Source: Macrotrachela quadricornifera (Eukaryota; Rotifera; Eurotatoria; Philodinida; Philodinidae). From it: a stretch of DNA of 64,000 nucleotides. Within the stretch, counting starts at the first letter, position 1. Each line of letters starts with the position of its first letter. A program made the translations under genes and the position numbers. The DNA lies in assembly GCA_022393335.1 (NCBI GenBank), contig JAJEKB010001139.1:228361-292360 (forward strand), written 5' to 3'. Shown here in pieces: positions 1 to 14,478 of the stretch. The notes under the pieces are model-generated. The model was not told where the DNA came from and did no database searches. It worked only from the letters and a program-made list of their open reading frames with translations.

Positions 1-678
1 AAATTTCTAAATTATTTTGACACATTGATTCACTTGTTTTACTTGCTTCAACAATATCACTAATAAAATTTGGCCATTTCTTTGGCCATTCATGTTTTAA
101 TATCTATATAAAAATATATTAATTTAATAAAAAAAATAATAATTATAGTAAAACTAATTTACTTGTACAAGAATAATATTAAGTTTATTTAAATAAACCT
201 TTTCACGTTCCACTAATTCAGGATTTTGTGAATGTGAAATAACCAAGCTAACAATATATTGTTTTATTGCTTAAATAAAAAAAAAAAACGAAAAAAGATA
301 ATTATGATTTTAAATCTAATAAATATTTTCTAACCTTCACATTGTTCTTTTGGTAAAGCTTTCCAACGTGTTTTAATTGTTTTTTCAAGAATTTGTAATG
401 CATAATATTTTGTTTCTTGACATTTTGAAAATTCCAAAATACTATCAACTTTTGTCCATGCATCAGGATGATCACGTAAAATATTTAATACTTCACTTGC
501 TTGCCGTTGCTTTAAAAAAAAATAATAAAATATTAATTAATAAAATAATTAATGAATAACTTACGGCATCACCCTGTCCTCGATACATAGTATTAATAAC
601 AGCATCGAGTACATTAACATCAAATGTTGTTTGACCGTCAAAATTTAATAATGATTGTGCTTGTTCGAGCAGCTGCAT
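1..678 (-). CDS. XPO1: Exportin-1 (CRM1), N-terminal part, cut by window edge
   Basis: Nuclear export receptor of the importin-beta superfamily; with RanGTP it carries leucine-rich NES cargo out of the nucleus. Four exons are visible on the minus strand: 678-565, 509-335, 269-163 and 103-1, all with GT..AG introns of 55-66 bp. The translation follows animal exportin-1 closely: [20 protein letters not shown] at the start, then [47 protein letters not shown] and [17 protein letters not shown]. These are the first HEAT repeats, covering the importin-beta N-terminal and Xpo1 regions. The first methionine is close to where the family starts. The remaining roughly 900 residues would lie left of position 1. 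The identification is secure. Confidence 0.95.
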
Positions 679-3600
679 TATTCAATTATTTTAAAGTCAC
701 GTGTCAGTGTCCGTAATAAGAAAAGAAATTGAGAATAAAAGAGAAAGAAATAGTTTTATGTCCTGGTCTTGGTCTCGTCTATGTCGAAAACCGTCCAGAG
801 TCAAGAAGTAAAAGTCCAAAGTCAGAAAGAAGTAGTAAGTGTCTTTGTCGGGCACTGCTCAACTACATATCTAAAAGAATAGACAAACGAATAAACGAGA
901 ACGAAATAAAATAACCAACCAAAACAAGTATTTTAGAGGGCACTAATAACGTTATTTCTTTGTATTTTATAAAATATATTTATTTTTATATGGTTAAGAT
1001 ACCATGAATAATCAAAAAAAAGAGTATTCTGCATAAAGAAAGAAAAAAGGAAGAAGAAAAAAAAGAGAATTAAATTTAACGACGGAATAGAAGGTCAATA
1101 CTATATGCGCATATATATATGTTTATTATTTACTATGTCATGAATCCTCCAATCATAAGATTTTATGAGCTAATGTGTCATGTCCATGAATTACCGAAAA
1201 TGATCTTTCTTTGTTGTTTTTCTTTAATAAAAAAAAATGCACTTAGAATATATTTCAAATAAAATGTCATAAAATTAATTTGACCTTTTTTCTAATTGAG
1301 ACTAATAGCGTTAACTTGTTATTAAACTAAAAAAAAATAATACAACCTAGAGATAACGAATGAACTTTACTTTTAAATTTTACGAAATATATTATTTTTG
1401 GAAGACGATTAATCTTTTCTTGAGATAATATGAAGTGTTTTATATAAAACAAAAAAAAACAAATCAGAAAAGCTTGAGTCATGAAGTGTTTGCTTATTAT
1501 TGAAAAAAAACTAATAACAGATCAAAGACGATATGTTTTTCACTGTTTTCTTCTATAATCTGAAATTTGATATAGAAATCATAGAGTTCTATTCATAGGA
1601 ACAGTTTTGTGAATCATTGTTTGCTGTGTACATTACAACAATCAGTCAAATGTTCTGGAATATATTCATATAATATTGATGATTAGATCATTGAATATAA
1701 GTTGAAAAATATGTTTGAAATAATTATTCATCATAATTGGACATAAATTTATAAAAAATTATTTTTCATAATCATATCTTTAAGCAATAAATTTTCTTTT
1801 GTAAGTGTTAGAAATAAAAGAATTGATAATATTGATGTTTAGTTTAAGATATAAAGTATTTGATCTATTTTATTCAATTCATTGAGTCATATTTTTCTAG
1901 TATATGAGTAAAATACTGCTTGATACTGAAACAAATTTGAAAGATATATTTGAATAATATAGATTTCATTGTCTTTTTTTATTTGTTCATCATACATCTT
2001 ATCTTTTTTTGAACTAATCGTCTTCATTTGATATAATATACTATCCTATCTACAATTTTCATGCTGTTTAAAATATTACATGTTTATATATTCACAATTT
2101 CAACTTAAATAAAAGACAATAGTTGAATCATCGATTATTGCCGTGTTATTTAAAGCTATTGAAATATTTTATGATACTCTATTTTATTAGTTAAAGTTTG
2201 TTTTACGTGTTTATTTTTCACATGGTGACTTATCGGATAAGACAGATTAAAAAAGATAAAATCGAAAATACGTTCTTTATAATGTTTATTTTTCATTTCA
2301 AGATAGATGTATTGTTGTTATAATAATGTGTCATTTTGTATGACATATATAAAGATTATTTTATAGCTACAAATTACTTCACAAGCAACGTTCAGTCACT
2401 ATATTTGATGAAACCATCACTTCTTTTCAGATCAATCTTTTGATTGCTTTCATTTTTTTTTATCTTTTACATATAAGAAACTACTAATTGATTGTTGAAT
2501 CTTCAGAATTAAAATGAAAATATGCTTTGCTTCAGATTTTAATAGAACTAATTAGATGGTTTTGAGATAACCAAATATTAATTATTCAATAAATAATCTC
2601 TTACAAATCATTTTTTAATATAGAAAAAGATTAATTGTTAATCCAAAGAATACACGCGTCAGCATTCTTTTTTCAATCAATAATTGGTGCTATATCAGTG
2701 TACTATATTATATATGACACAAAAAAAACAAAGTACAGATAGATGCGTTCTTCCATTTTTTTGTAATAATGAATATGCATATAAAAAAGTAAAACAATAG
2801 ATTATGAAAGAAAAAAGTATACAACAAATTGATAAGTAGATGACAAAAGTACAACATGATAATTGGATCACATAATTTTATAATTATTGTTAATAAGATA
2901 ATTGAGAAGCTATCGGATAATCTACAAATTGGTGCTGATATATATAGTGTCATTCCCATTGGTTCGTTTATACACATTTTTGTTTGTTTAAGGAATAGAT
3001 AAGAGAAATATCCGGTATAACCAGTGGCATAGTAATAACGAGAAGCTTTTGTTCTATCTTTTTGAGAGTCTTACGAAGCTTCGAGAAAAACTATTCCTAG
3101 ATAAAAAAATAAAGAACTTTTTCTTTTACAAGACTAGAAATATTCTGATGGAAAACAGTGTGCCATACTATGAAAAAAGAAGAAAACAACTAAGTCATAG
3201 AAATTAATACCGCTCCCTCATGTCGTAAAACTAATTCTAATCATTAAACTTGAAAACTTTTGTCGAACGATATATCAACAACAACTTTTTGATTTGTGAA
3301 TAACAATGATCTACATGGCTGACTTTATCATTTTATGTAAATTTCTAGATCGAAACAACTAAATTTGCACAAAATTGTTGATTGGCATGATTAAATAACT
3401 ATATGTTTGGTGGATGGATCAAAAAGATATTAAGAAAATAAATATCAATGAACATGATGTTCATATTGATAGGTCTCAAAACAAATCAAGATTTCAATCC
3501 ATTTTGTTCAGTATAGGATGCAAATTATGTTTACAAGTACATCCAATCGGAGAAGAATTTCTATTGAATAGATCCGAACTGAAATAAAAAAAGCTTGAAA

Positions 3601-5084
3601 CTGACGTTATAGAGAGTAGTACTAATTTTCTTTTACTTTTTATTTTGTTTCACATTTCAGTATATGAAAAAAATAGAAATTTTCTAAGATTTTTAATAGA
3701 ATAGAGTAAAAATGCTTCATTATTTCTATACTAATCATTATATTAAATTATATGAAATATGACGTAGTATTATCGTCGTCTAATCTAATGACAGAAGATT
3801 GTTTGTTGATTTTCTTAGTAGAATGATAGTAGCATGAGGGTGATCAATTTATTTTCACAATATGCCAACATTTGTTCACGCAATTTTGATCGTTTTGGTA
3901 TAGTCAATGGAGAGAAAAAGAAAATTTTAAAAACATGAAGATGTGATCGATTTATTCATATAACACTTGACAAGATATTGAGAAATGAATAGAATAGGAA
4001 AAGAAAAAGAGAAGAACAGAGCTAGCGAACTAGTGAATGTAAAAAGGAACAATTAAAGAAGCATGAACACATCTGTATATATAAGCATGTTGAAAGATAC
4101 GGATATGACATAAATAGGTATATTAGGAAAGCAGTTCAATATCGAACATGTAATAACACAGGTGAAAAACTCAGTGCGTCATGTTAGGAAAATCCAGTGT
4201 ACAACACATGATGTTTATTCAATCAAAAATCATTATCACAAGTGTTTTTGTAGTACAATAAATTTTGAAACAATCAATTAATCATCGTTCAACAAAGGAA
4301 AATTACCAGGGTTCGCGGGACGACGTTTTTTGTCATCTCATCCCGTCCCGCCTCATTCTATCATGTAAACATGGTTCCTTTTTTCCTAAAGTATAATTGA
4401 AAAAAAAACCAGCAAATTTCTACTTTCTTTTTGAACACAAATCATTTATTTTTCTATTCACTAGTTTCACAACACTGTTTACATGACAGTGATTTTATCA
4501 CAAAAAAATGGCTAGTGCAATAAGAAGCAGAGCTCCACAGCATGAGACGACATTTTTGGAGTTATACTGGAATCGGAGGACGTTAGTCGTGTGGAGCTAT
4601 ACATCATTAGTATATGACCATATGCTGCCGTTATCTATTTTTATATTACATAAACTGTTGGATGCTTTGGGATTTTTCTTTTGTTGATGAGTATTTTCAT
4701 GAATTTTGTCTAGTCAGAACTATTGAGCCTTCCTTCACTTTTCCCTTTTTTAAAATAATGTTGAATAAATTACTTTTGACTAAAGAAATAAATAACCCTT
4801 GTTTCAGTCAATAAGTTTCAAAGTTTCAGCACTTTTACATAGCACTATTTACTATTATCAGTCGACGCTTTCTTGTCTTCCACTAAAAGATTATAGGAGA
4901 AAATACTATAAAGCAAATTTTTATCAAAATAATTTCGCGAGGCAAGATAAGAAAATTTACTTGTCTCACAGAGTTCTGAAAATTACTCTATACACAATTT
5001 CTACTCAGTTCTGATTGATTTGGTACATGCGCTGTTTCCGAATTTTCAGAAAAATCAAAGTGAAATATATACCATCTCCGCCTA
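679..5084. other. Gene-poor AT-rich stretch
   Basis: I find no credible coding exons on either strand. The few open frames are short, low-complexity and hydrophobic. From about 680 to 730 lies the exportin-1 upstream region. At 4305-4360 there is a GC-rich island (see the separate entry). A 59-codon frame at 4508-4687 (+) uses G/C-ending codons unlike the local genes and is probably a repeat remnant. Otherwise I see nothing here. Confidence 0.6.
4305..4360. repeat. GC-rich island with hAT-like CAGGG end
   Basis: The segment starts with CAGGGTTCGCGGGACG and continues with TCCCGTCCCGCC, in a background otherwise near 25% G+C. Terminal inverted repeats of hAT elements often start with CAGNG. 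No matching right end was found nearby, so this is at most a truncated element end. It has some resemblance to the island at 7500-7651. Confidence 0.35.
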
Positions 5085-6535
5085 GTCATGCATCAAACCC
5101 AACCTCAAGCCCCAAACCGTTTGGGAGTTTGGGTCTGAGATCAACGGAATAAATTAACTTGTAACTTTTAGCAGCTATCTAGAAATGGGATCTATGACAT
5201 TTTAGTAGCTACGTGGAGCAAGCTTGTGTAACTTTCAGAGGACTAGCTTGAGCTTATATAAGCTAGTATGCTGCACCGCAGCTAGTTGCAGGGTGTTTTA
5301 TACCTTCCACGTTGAGATAAATTTCATTTTTCCTACCAAATTTGTTTTCTTTTCTTGAGAAATAAATTAGTAGGATGGAAGAAGGTCTTAAATTTGACAT
5401 TAACAAATTCCTATGTACATCTTTGACGCTATCAGAAAATTTCTCTTGTACTTCTCATGCTTTTTCTTTTTTGCTATATATTGTAAGCATGTAACTTTTT
5501 TGCACTTATCTGAAAGGAGCAACTTTAATTATTCAACAACTTTTGATATCAAAAATCGAAACACGAGTTTCAATGCCTCGGTACTTCCAAAAGAGTTCGC
5601 AAGATTCTAATAGATTGCTAAGATTTGGAAACATTTGAAGAATTTTCACTGAACCATATAAGACTTTAAAACACTTTAGAAAGCGACACAACATTCAGTG
5701 ACTTTTCATGAGTCTCTGGAAGGGTTCATGACAGGTCAATACCTCTAAAATTTATAGCTAGAACTTTGTTGAGAAGATTTACATGTAACATTCTCAGTTC
5801 AAGATTTAAACAGAAATAATTACAGGTATACTATTCAATAAAGAATTACATCTATATCGGTTACAGTTGCAACTTTCTAGTATCTACATGTGATTCTCAA
5901 AAAGTTTCGAGTAACACAATTAGATACTGCTTAAGAATAACAGTTTTATGCTGCGCACACAAAAAATAGTCATTCCAGGAAACGATGAAGAGAACTTTTC
6001 AGATATTCGGAAACCAAAATAAATTTTTGGATTAATCCATGAAACGCTTAAGAGGGTTTCCGAACTTCTGAAAACTGCTTTTTAACCTTAATTTGGAAAC
6101 TCTTTTAGGGTTTTTAGAATCAATTCGAAAGTCTGATTTGTTTTCAAGACCTTAGAAATATACTTTCATCCGGTCTCCAGCATCCCTGCTTTGTTACAAT
6201 GCATATAGCCCATAAAAACTTTTAGATACTATCACTCTCATGGTCCAAAAAACATTACAGATATATTTGATATAGTCCCCGAAAAGTTACAGATATCACC
6301 TGGAGAGAGCCTCTAAAATGTTTACGCGGGCCGCCTCAAGATAGCTCCTAAAAAGATACGAAAATAATCTCCAGATAAGCCTAAAAAAGTTACAGACACT
6401 ACCACAGTGTAGTCTCTCAAAAGCTATAGAGGTCATAATAAGATACCCTGTGAAAAGTTACAAGTTGATTTATTCCATTAATCTCAGAGTCAAACCCAAA
6501 TCCAAACCATTATTGAGTTTGGTGCATGTCTACAT
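5085..6535. repeat. Degenerate foldback element with long inverted ends and 34-bp subrepeats
   Basis: The two ends are inverted copies. The left end (about 5088-5172) has TCTGAGATCAACGGAATAAA followed by TTAACTTGTAAC. The reverse complement of the right end (about 6455-6530) has TCTGAGATTAATGGAATAAA followed by TCAACTTGTAAC. Inside the right arm, about 6205-6465, a 32-35 bp unit repeats roughly eight times with strong divergence (ATAG-TCC-AAAAGTTACAGATA pattern). Inverted, poorer copies lie in the left arm at about 5160-5310. Long inverted ends built from subterminal tandem repeats are typical of foldback-type DNA elements. No transposase frame survives in the centre. Target duplications are not clear. 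Confidence 0.6.
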
Positions 6536-7823
6536 AAAATTGAAGGAATCATGAAAGAATGTACTGTTTAACAAGGTTTAACTAGATGTATACACGCTGA
6601 TATGCTACTAATTTCCATGTTAATTTACTTTATACTTCAATTTATACAAATTGAAGTCTAGAATGATTTTAAAAATTAATATTCTTTCAAATGAAATACG
6701 TTAAATTCAGAGATAGGTTTAACATAAGAATAACTTTTTAATGAACATTGCTTACTATTTAATCTCTACGTTGGACTTATAAGTAGCAAAGTAAAGTAGT
6801 AAAGCTAACAGTGTCTCAAATAGAATACCTTTTAATGATTTAATCTATTTTTGTTACTCTCCAGCATTTGATGTTCATTTTTAAAAAGACTTTTCATGAA
6901 ATCTTTACGAAAAATTTATTCTCAACTTGCACAAAAAAGAAGCAAAAGTACAGTATCACAGTTTACATGAAGGAATTTTTGAACTAATATATAAGTAATG
7001 GGTTTCTAGATTGATATTTACATATATGACCATGATTCTATAAAATGATTAACAAATTTTTATTTTTAACGAAGAAGAGATATTTAGTATTTTTCTTAAA
7101 ACTAGAGACACGTCAATAATCAAAACATGAGATTACAGCGATAAAAAAGATGGTGGCTATCTTGGAATAGAGGTGTTATTTCACAGCCTTGTTCAGTAGC
7201 TTTCAAAAAAAAACAAACGAGCGTATCGTAATCACGATAATGAAGGCAAAGTAACTGTCAAGTTATATTTCATTTGAGAAAACAATTATTCAAATAAATT
7301 TTCGCTATATTTATTTACATTTCATGTGGTTATTATAAAAGATTTAATATGCTACAACATCTACTTTGTGTGACTCCGTAACAGAAATATTAATTTATTT
7401 AAACATTATCAGTATTAAAAATTAAAAAAAGTATTTTAAACCGTTAAATTGACGTGTCTTTTGAGGTTAAGGCCAAAAAAGAAAATTTAATGTTTGATAT
7501 GGTAAGGCGCGGCTGTTCGGCGGACATATTACTTAAAGAGGCGAAGGCGGAGCGTACGCTCCTGAAGATTTTTTCAGCAGTGCGGTCGTCAAAAATCCGT
7601 GCCACTATTTGACATTAAGGCGGGATGGTTCGCGCTCGGTGCACATCTCTGATCCATATGGCCATGATATTTCTTTTTTGTTTGAAAACGTTCTCTGATT
7701 GTTGATATTCACAAGTTTTCTTTAGTAATTAAATAACATTAAAAACAGTAAACATGAATGTAATTTAAAAAATGTACTTGTCTGTATCACTATATATTTG
7801 TCAAAAATATATTATTTTGTTGA
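6536..7823. other. Intergenic, no gene seen
   Basis: AT-rich sequence with many stops in all frames. Its only standout is the GC-rich island at 7500-7651, listed separately. Positions 7660-7823 lie downstream of the small-peptide gene and would hold its 3' UTR and polyadenylation signals. Confidence 0.5.
7500..7651 (-). mobile_element. Truncated hAT-like element end
   Basis: Read on the minus strand, the segment begins CAGAGATGTGCACCGAGCGC (outer edge at 7650). This fits the hAT-family terminal consensus CAGNGNTGTGCA. The next 150 bp is unusually GC-rich for the window. The 8 bp outside the end would be the target duplication if intact, but no partner end with the same flank is present, so the element is truncated or a solo end. 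It has no coding capacity. Confidence 0.45.
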
Positions 7824-8115
7824 CTAATCATTGATTGACATCTCTGTTCGTCCAAGTTCAGACATCCAATCGTCATAAGAAATTCCATATATCATATCCA
7901 CATCAAATAATTCGTCGTTTCGGTCCTTTATTGCAAATTTATTCATTTTACGACTGTTTAAAATTTTTGTTAAAATTGGCGTCACATGGCGTAATGTACT
8001 GAATTTTCCTGATAATAAAAAAAGAAATTATATAATATATTACTAAAAGGTACATACCTGTTCTAACTGTATGTGATAACAGAAGCCCTATAATAAAAAA
8101 TGCGAACAAATGCAT
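7824..8115 (-). CDS. Small secreted peptide precursor, unrecognised
   Basis: A two-exon gene encodes about 80 residues: exon 1 8115-8058, exon 2 8008-7824. The 49-bp intron starts GTATGT and ends TTATCAG. The start MHLFAFFIIGLLLSHTVRTG is a clean signal peptide (positive or neutral start, about 13 hydrophobic residues, small or polar residues before cleavage). The mature part of about 60 residues has no cysteine and no membrane segment. It has a basic, hydrophobic front half (FSTLRHVTPILTKIL) and an acidic back half (DELFDVDMIYGISYDDW). Arg-Lys at SRK and Lys-Asp-Arg could be processing sites. The size and layout suit a peptide hormone or neuropeptide precursor, but I match it to no known family. 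The frame is open across a well-formed intron, so I believe it is a real gene. Confidence 0.6.
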
Positions 8116-9042
8116 ATTGATAATCGAATTTTTTAATATAATGAATAAAATATGCTGAGAATGAATGTAGATCAGCTAGCATTTAAAATATTAAATCATG
8201 TCATTTTTATCTTATGGATTTTTCCATAAAGGTGACGAAAACATTGAGAAATTTGAAGTGATGCAATACAAGCTGTTGTGTCATTTTTTGATAGACTCTT
8301 GTTTCTCTCATAAATAAAAGATTTTACTAATAGATCGATTACTAATGACATCTATATTATGATTACTCTTTTATTTTATTTTCTTATATAAAATAAAATT
8401 AATGAATTTTCCCCAAAAATATCTAAAAATATTAATTTATAAATATTTCTCTTGAATATAACTTAGAACATTGTAATTAATAAGCCAACAGAGGATAAGT
8501 TTGCGACAATAATGGTAAACAAGGGTCAGTTATAATCATCCATCTTACTCAAAAAAGAATATACTACATAAGCATGTCTAATAATAAATTAATCATAAAA
8601 CCAATGAAAAAATCTATGTGTATATACATATGCTCTGTAATTGTTTTAGTATTATAATTTTTTTTCAAAATTAGGTTTTTAATCTATTAAAAGTGACTTC
8701 CTATTTTAGAGTAAGTTCATTCCGTTTCGTAGAGGCTATTAAACAAAAATCAACCAAGCACGTGTTTTTTTTCTTGCTGTTCTCCTACTATACAATTTCT
8801 TTTTTTGGGCATGCAGTGTTCGTGCGCGGCGTTTTTTTTCTAAAACATATTATGATTGTCTTATTTATATTGCTTGACACTGGTAACCTTTAATAAAACT
8901 AGAAATAATCTAAAGCGCTCTCTCTCACATTTTGTTTTTGTTTGTTTAATAATATTTGTTTTTTGCGTTGAAATAATTATAGATCCACTGTTCCTTTTTT
9001 CTTCCATTGCTCTGGTTGGCCATTGTCACCGTTCGAGTTTTG
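8116..9042. promoter_or_regulatory. Divergent upstream region between peptide gene and CK2 alpha
   Basis: About 930 bp separates two diverging genes, so it should contain both promoters. I see no clear TATA or core motif beyond generic A/T runs. The open frames at 8693-8893 and 8856-9194 (+) are low-complexity and overlap the real CK2 exon in another frame. I regard them as chance. T-rich tracts at 8765-8850 could be 5' UTR or a trans-splice acceptor region. Confidence 0.4.
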
Positions 9043-11769
<2,727 letters not shown>

Positions 11770-12519
11770 ACAAAAGCAAGAGATAAAACATTCACCACCG
11801 TGATCGTTTTCTATCAAAGACGAGTGTAATCTCTGTTACTCAAATGTTACTACAAAACGATCTTCTTTTTTCTTCTTCGTTTTTTTTTCTTTCTATGGTT
11901 ATTTGATGGTTAATTTGCTGTCGTCATTGTCTTTCTTCTGTTGTTCTTCTCTTTTTTTCTTTCTTTCTCTCTTTCTCTCTTTCTTTTTTTTACTTAAACA
12001 TTCTTTGTAGCAGTGTGAGCGTTTCCAAAGACCAAAACCAAACAAATCTTGGTGATCCTAAACATAAACCTGTCTATGCATAATGGTGGAAATAAAAAAA
12101 ACAAAAATTAGAAAGAACATTTTTTCTTTTCTGTGTTTCTTTTCTATAATTACTATCTCTTTTGCCATGTGAAAATAACCTGTATAACTAGGAGAACTTT
12201 TTACATGTTATTATAAATATATTTTTTTTTGTCTTCTCATCTATAATAGACAACAAACATGGTTAAAAGACTTCATAAGGCAACGGGATAAATTTTTTGT
12301 GTTTGTTCGTTTCTGTTTTTCTTCTTTTTCTTGACTTTCTTTTCTCTAGTTCAAATGATGTTGCAGACAGCATTTTTTTTTCTTTTCTTTGCATATGCAC
12401 ACTATATATAAAAACGAAAAAAAGAAAAAAGATCTATCCAGGAAGAAACTTAAAAAAAAATCTCGTCATTGTCTGAATTCTTTGTAGATATATAATTACT
12501 TAGATAAAAAAAAGGATCA
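11770..12519 (+). other. CK2 3' UTR and sorting nexin upstream region
   Basis: The stretch contains pyrimidine-rich tracts, notably at 11947-11990 (TTTCTTTCTCTC type), and AATAAA at 12090-12095 that may be the CK2 polyadenylation signal. No gene seen. The sorting nexin start follows at 12520. Confidence 0.4.
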
Positions 12520-14175
12520 ATGTCGAATAATGCTGAACATCGTAATTCACCACCAGATTTTGGTGATGACGATACAAAAGATGATGATCAAATGTTTAAA
12601 TCTGCACAATTACCAGTGACTGATGATGTTCCATTAAGTGATGAGGATGATGAGAATCCATTTGGTGAACCATCAATACAAAAAAATATTCCAACAAATA
12701 TTAATGAATCATCAACTAATTTTGAAACACCATTAACTGTTCCATCTGTGACGCCTATTGCTGTACCAGAACCACAACCACCAGTACCGATAAAACAAGA
12801 TAATCATTTATTTCCAAGCGATTCAGGTATTAATACAACTGAAATAAGTACATTACCAAAAGAACCTGTAAGTTCAACAACATCATTTGAAAATCAACTT
12901 TCAGCATCTGCAACAATTTCAAAACCTATAACGAGTGAAATTGATATAAAGTCATCACAGAAACGATCTGATGAAAGTAATATTGAAATTATTGTCAGTG
13001 ATCCTACAAAAGTTGGAGAAGTATGTATAATAATTTTCTTCATTAAAATTTTAAAAATCTTTTTTTAGGGTATATCATCATATATGACATATCGTATAAC
13101 AACAAAGACATCATTAAGATTTTTTAAAAAACCTGAATTTTTTGTTAATCGTCGATTTAGTGATTTTCTTGGTTTACATAATAAACTTGTTCAAAAACAT
13201 CTTCATATGGGTGTTATTATTGCATCACCTCCAGAAAAAGATTCATTATCAATGGCTAAAGTTAAAATATCAAAAGATGAAGGAATTCCAACAGATTTTA
13301 TTGATCGTCGTCGTTCTCAATTAGAACGTTATTTAAATCGTTTAGCTCGACATGAAAAATTAGTTCAAGATCCAGATTTTCGTGATTTTATTGAAATGTC
13401 TGGTGATCTACCTAAATCAACAAATACTCAAGCATTAAGTGGTGCTGGTGTTTTACGTGCATTATCAAATATAACAAATCAAGTTACAAAATTAACAACA
13501 AAAACAAGTGAACAAGATCAATGGTTTGAAGAAAAACATACATTTATTCTTGATTTACATACACATTTAAAACATTTATATAATCATTTAAATAATTTAT
13601 TTAATCAACGTAAAGAGGCTGGACAAACATTAAAACATTTATCAACTTCATTAAATCATTTAGCAACTATTGAAGAACATACATTATTATCAAGTGCTTT
13701 AATTGAATTAGCTAATGTTGGAGAAAAAATTGAACAAGTTAATAATGAAGTTTCATTAAAAGAATATACACTTATAAGTGAATTAATTAAAGAATATATA
13801 TCATTATTAGAGATGGTACAATTATCATTTCAAGAACGTATTAAAATACATCAACAATGGTTAAGTGCTGAAGATACATTGAGAAAAAAACGTGAAACAA
13901 AAACAAAATTAGAACAAACACCAAAAGGTGCTGATAAATTACCGCAAGCTGTAATGGAAATAAATGAATGGGAAGGAAAAGTTGAACGTGGTAAAGAAGA
14001 ATTTGAACATATATCAACATCAATTAAACAAGAATTAGAAATTTTTGAACAAACACGTATTGAAGATTTTAAGAAAGCTATTGATAATTATTTAGCACAA
14101 TATTTAGAGCAACAAGAAAAAATTTTAGAAATTTGGGAAGCATATTTACCGGAAGCTAATAAAATTAATGTGTAA
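12520..14175 (+). CDS. Sorting nexin of the SNX1/SNX2 class (PX-BAR)
   Basis: Retromer-associated endosomal coat protein that binds PI3P through PX and bends membranes through BAR, forming endosome-to-Golgi tubules. Two exons, 12520-13020 and 13069-14175, with a 48-bp intron, give about 535 residues (human SNX1 is about 520). Residues 1-150 are an acidic, Pro/Ser/Thr-rich disordered region. PX spans roughly 150-287, with the phosphoinositide motif RRFSDF, then ASPPEKDS and RRRSQLERYLNRLARH. Residues 315-530 are the helical Vps5-type BAR domain (EKHTFILDLHTHLKHLYNHL to AYLPEANKI). The second exon holds the entire BAR plus most of PX. The next gene on the same strand starts 303 bp downstream. 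Confidence 0.93.
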
Positions 14176-14478
14176 TTCAATTATTTTCTTTCTCGCACGT
14201 CAATTGTGATTAATTATATTATTATTATTCTCATCATTATTATTTATTCTCTGCTTCTTATTCTCATTGTTTCCTTGCATTTTATTTCTATAGCGTGGAG
14301 TCATATCATATACCGATTGTCAAACAATGATTAGATCTTTCTTCTCTAAACTTTGCTTATTTTTGTTCTTCTTTTTTTTCTCATAAAAAAAAACTCAATT
14401 CTTGTTGATTCATTCCATGCGTTTATATTTGTATGTTTGCATTAAAAAGAAAACAGAATTGATGGTTTTAATTTGTAG

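Noticed and set aside
729..914. 61-codon plus-strand frame upstream of exportin-1
   Set aside because: Basic, low-complexity composition, no splice partners, no recognisable motif; overlaps the likely promoter.
2708..2977. 89-codon hydrophobic minus frame
   Set aside because: A/T-driven Phe/Ile/Leu string without conserved features; typical chance frame in such DNA.
4508..4687. 59-codon frame starting MASAIRSRAPQHE
   Set aside because: Codon use differs from local genes and the frame sits in repeat-like sequence; no homology recognised and no splice continuation.
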